From NCBI GenBank assembly GCA_041487355.1, contig JBGPND010000126.1:1-15209 (forward strand): a DNA stretch of 15,209 nt, written 5' to 3'. This document shows positions 15,134 through 15,209 of the stretch, in pieces. The stretch is from JAMXLO01 sp041487355. GTDB taxonomy: Bacteria; Pseudomonadota; Alphaproteobacteria; Acetobacterales; Acetobacteraceae. The translations under genes and the position numbers were made by a program. Under the pieces are notes generated by a model that saw only the letters and a program-made list of their open reading frames with translations, had not been told where the DNA came from and made no database searches. Numbering within the stretch: position 1 is the first letter of the stretch; each line of letters opens with the position of its first letter.

Positions 15134-15163
15134 GTTGCCTTTCCACCTTGCAAGGGAGGCAAC
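15134..15163 (+). promoter_or_regulatory. Inverted repeat overlapping a ribosome binding site
   Basis: GTTGCCT (15134-15140) pairs perfectly with AGGCAAC (15157-15163). The inner CCTTGCAAGG (15146-15155) is itself a palindrome. The 3' arm covers part of the Shine-Dalgarno AAGGGAGG of the gene starting at 15166, so folding could limit its translation. It is a short dyad that could be chance. Confidence 0.3.
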
Positions 15164-15165
15164 CG

Positions 15166-15209
15166 ATGGCGAACACCGACCAACCTCGCGCCTGCGAGAC
15201 CACCATCCA
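15166..15209 (+). CDS. Start of an unidentified gene, cut by the right edge
   Basis: An ATG at 15166 opens a frame to the end of the window: 14 complete codons beginning MANTDQPRACETT. It is preceded by a strong Shine-Dalgarno, AAGGGAGG at 15152-15159, with 6-nt spacing. The ribosome site is the main evidence; the visible residues are too few to assign a family. An overlapping 66-codon minus-strand frame (15006-15206) contains the translation of the palindromic repeat and is rejected as a gene. Confidence 0.6.
   Translation, partial: MANTDQPRACETTI

Noticed and set aside
15006..15206. 66-codon minus-strand frame at the right edge
   Set aside because: It is a translation through the dispersed palindromic repeat (GRDKPGHDGK-type residues) and opposes a frame with a strong ribosome site.

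Overview
The window is GC-rich, densely packed bacterial chromosome. The gene types suggest an alphaproteobacterium, perhaps Rhodospirillales/Acetobacteraceae or Bradyrhizobium-like. The grounds are a class III cyclase/TolB-like/TPR protein, a Crp-type regulator, GTG starts, and intergenic palindromes of the 'ATGGCCGGG..CCCGGCCAT' and 'GAGATTGCTTCGTC..GCAATGAC' kinds. This placement is inference; no rRNA or other marker gene is present. No tRNA, CRISPR array or insertion sequence was seen.

Left end (1-2565, minus strand): a large gene that runs off the left edge. It has an N-terminal SIR2-type NADase domain, a central STAND/NB-ARC-like ATPase, and a C-terminal array of near-identical 40-residue TPR repeats. 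This is the layout of SIR2-STAND (Avs5-like) antiphage proteins and is the best candidate for an unusual system here. A repeat-bearing intergenic region separates it from a divergent amidase (2842-4335, plus), which carries an intact Ser-cisSer-Lys triad.

Middle (4479-9854, mostly minus strand): an overlapping pair encodes a PAP2/vanadium-haloperoxidase-type protein with a Gly-Asn-Thr repeat at its N-terminus, followed by an eqolisin-like (peptidase G1) protein. Upstream of the pair is a perfect TGTGA-N6-TCACA Crp-type palindrome. Next come an adenylate cyclase fused to TolB-like and TPR modules, and a serine beta-lactamase-fold hydrolase.

Right part (9978-14976, plus strand): a tightly packed row consists of a Crp-family regulator with the cAMP-contact residues conserved, an alpha/beta hydrolase broken by one in-frame amber codon, an 818-residue polytopic membrane protein with a spermidine-synthase-like domain, and a PCMT-type methyltransferase that starts with a twin-arginine-like leader. 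The last two junctions overlap (4 and 40 nt). An intergenic region with strong palindromes follows, then the start of another gene at the right edge.

Functional reading: the cyclase, the Crp-like regulator and the Crp-type operator could form a local cAMP circuit acting on the haloperoxidase/eqolisin pair. The SIR2-STAND-TPR gene looks like an independent defence module. Both statements are inference from sequence features.
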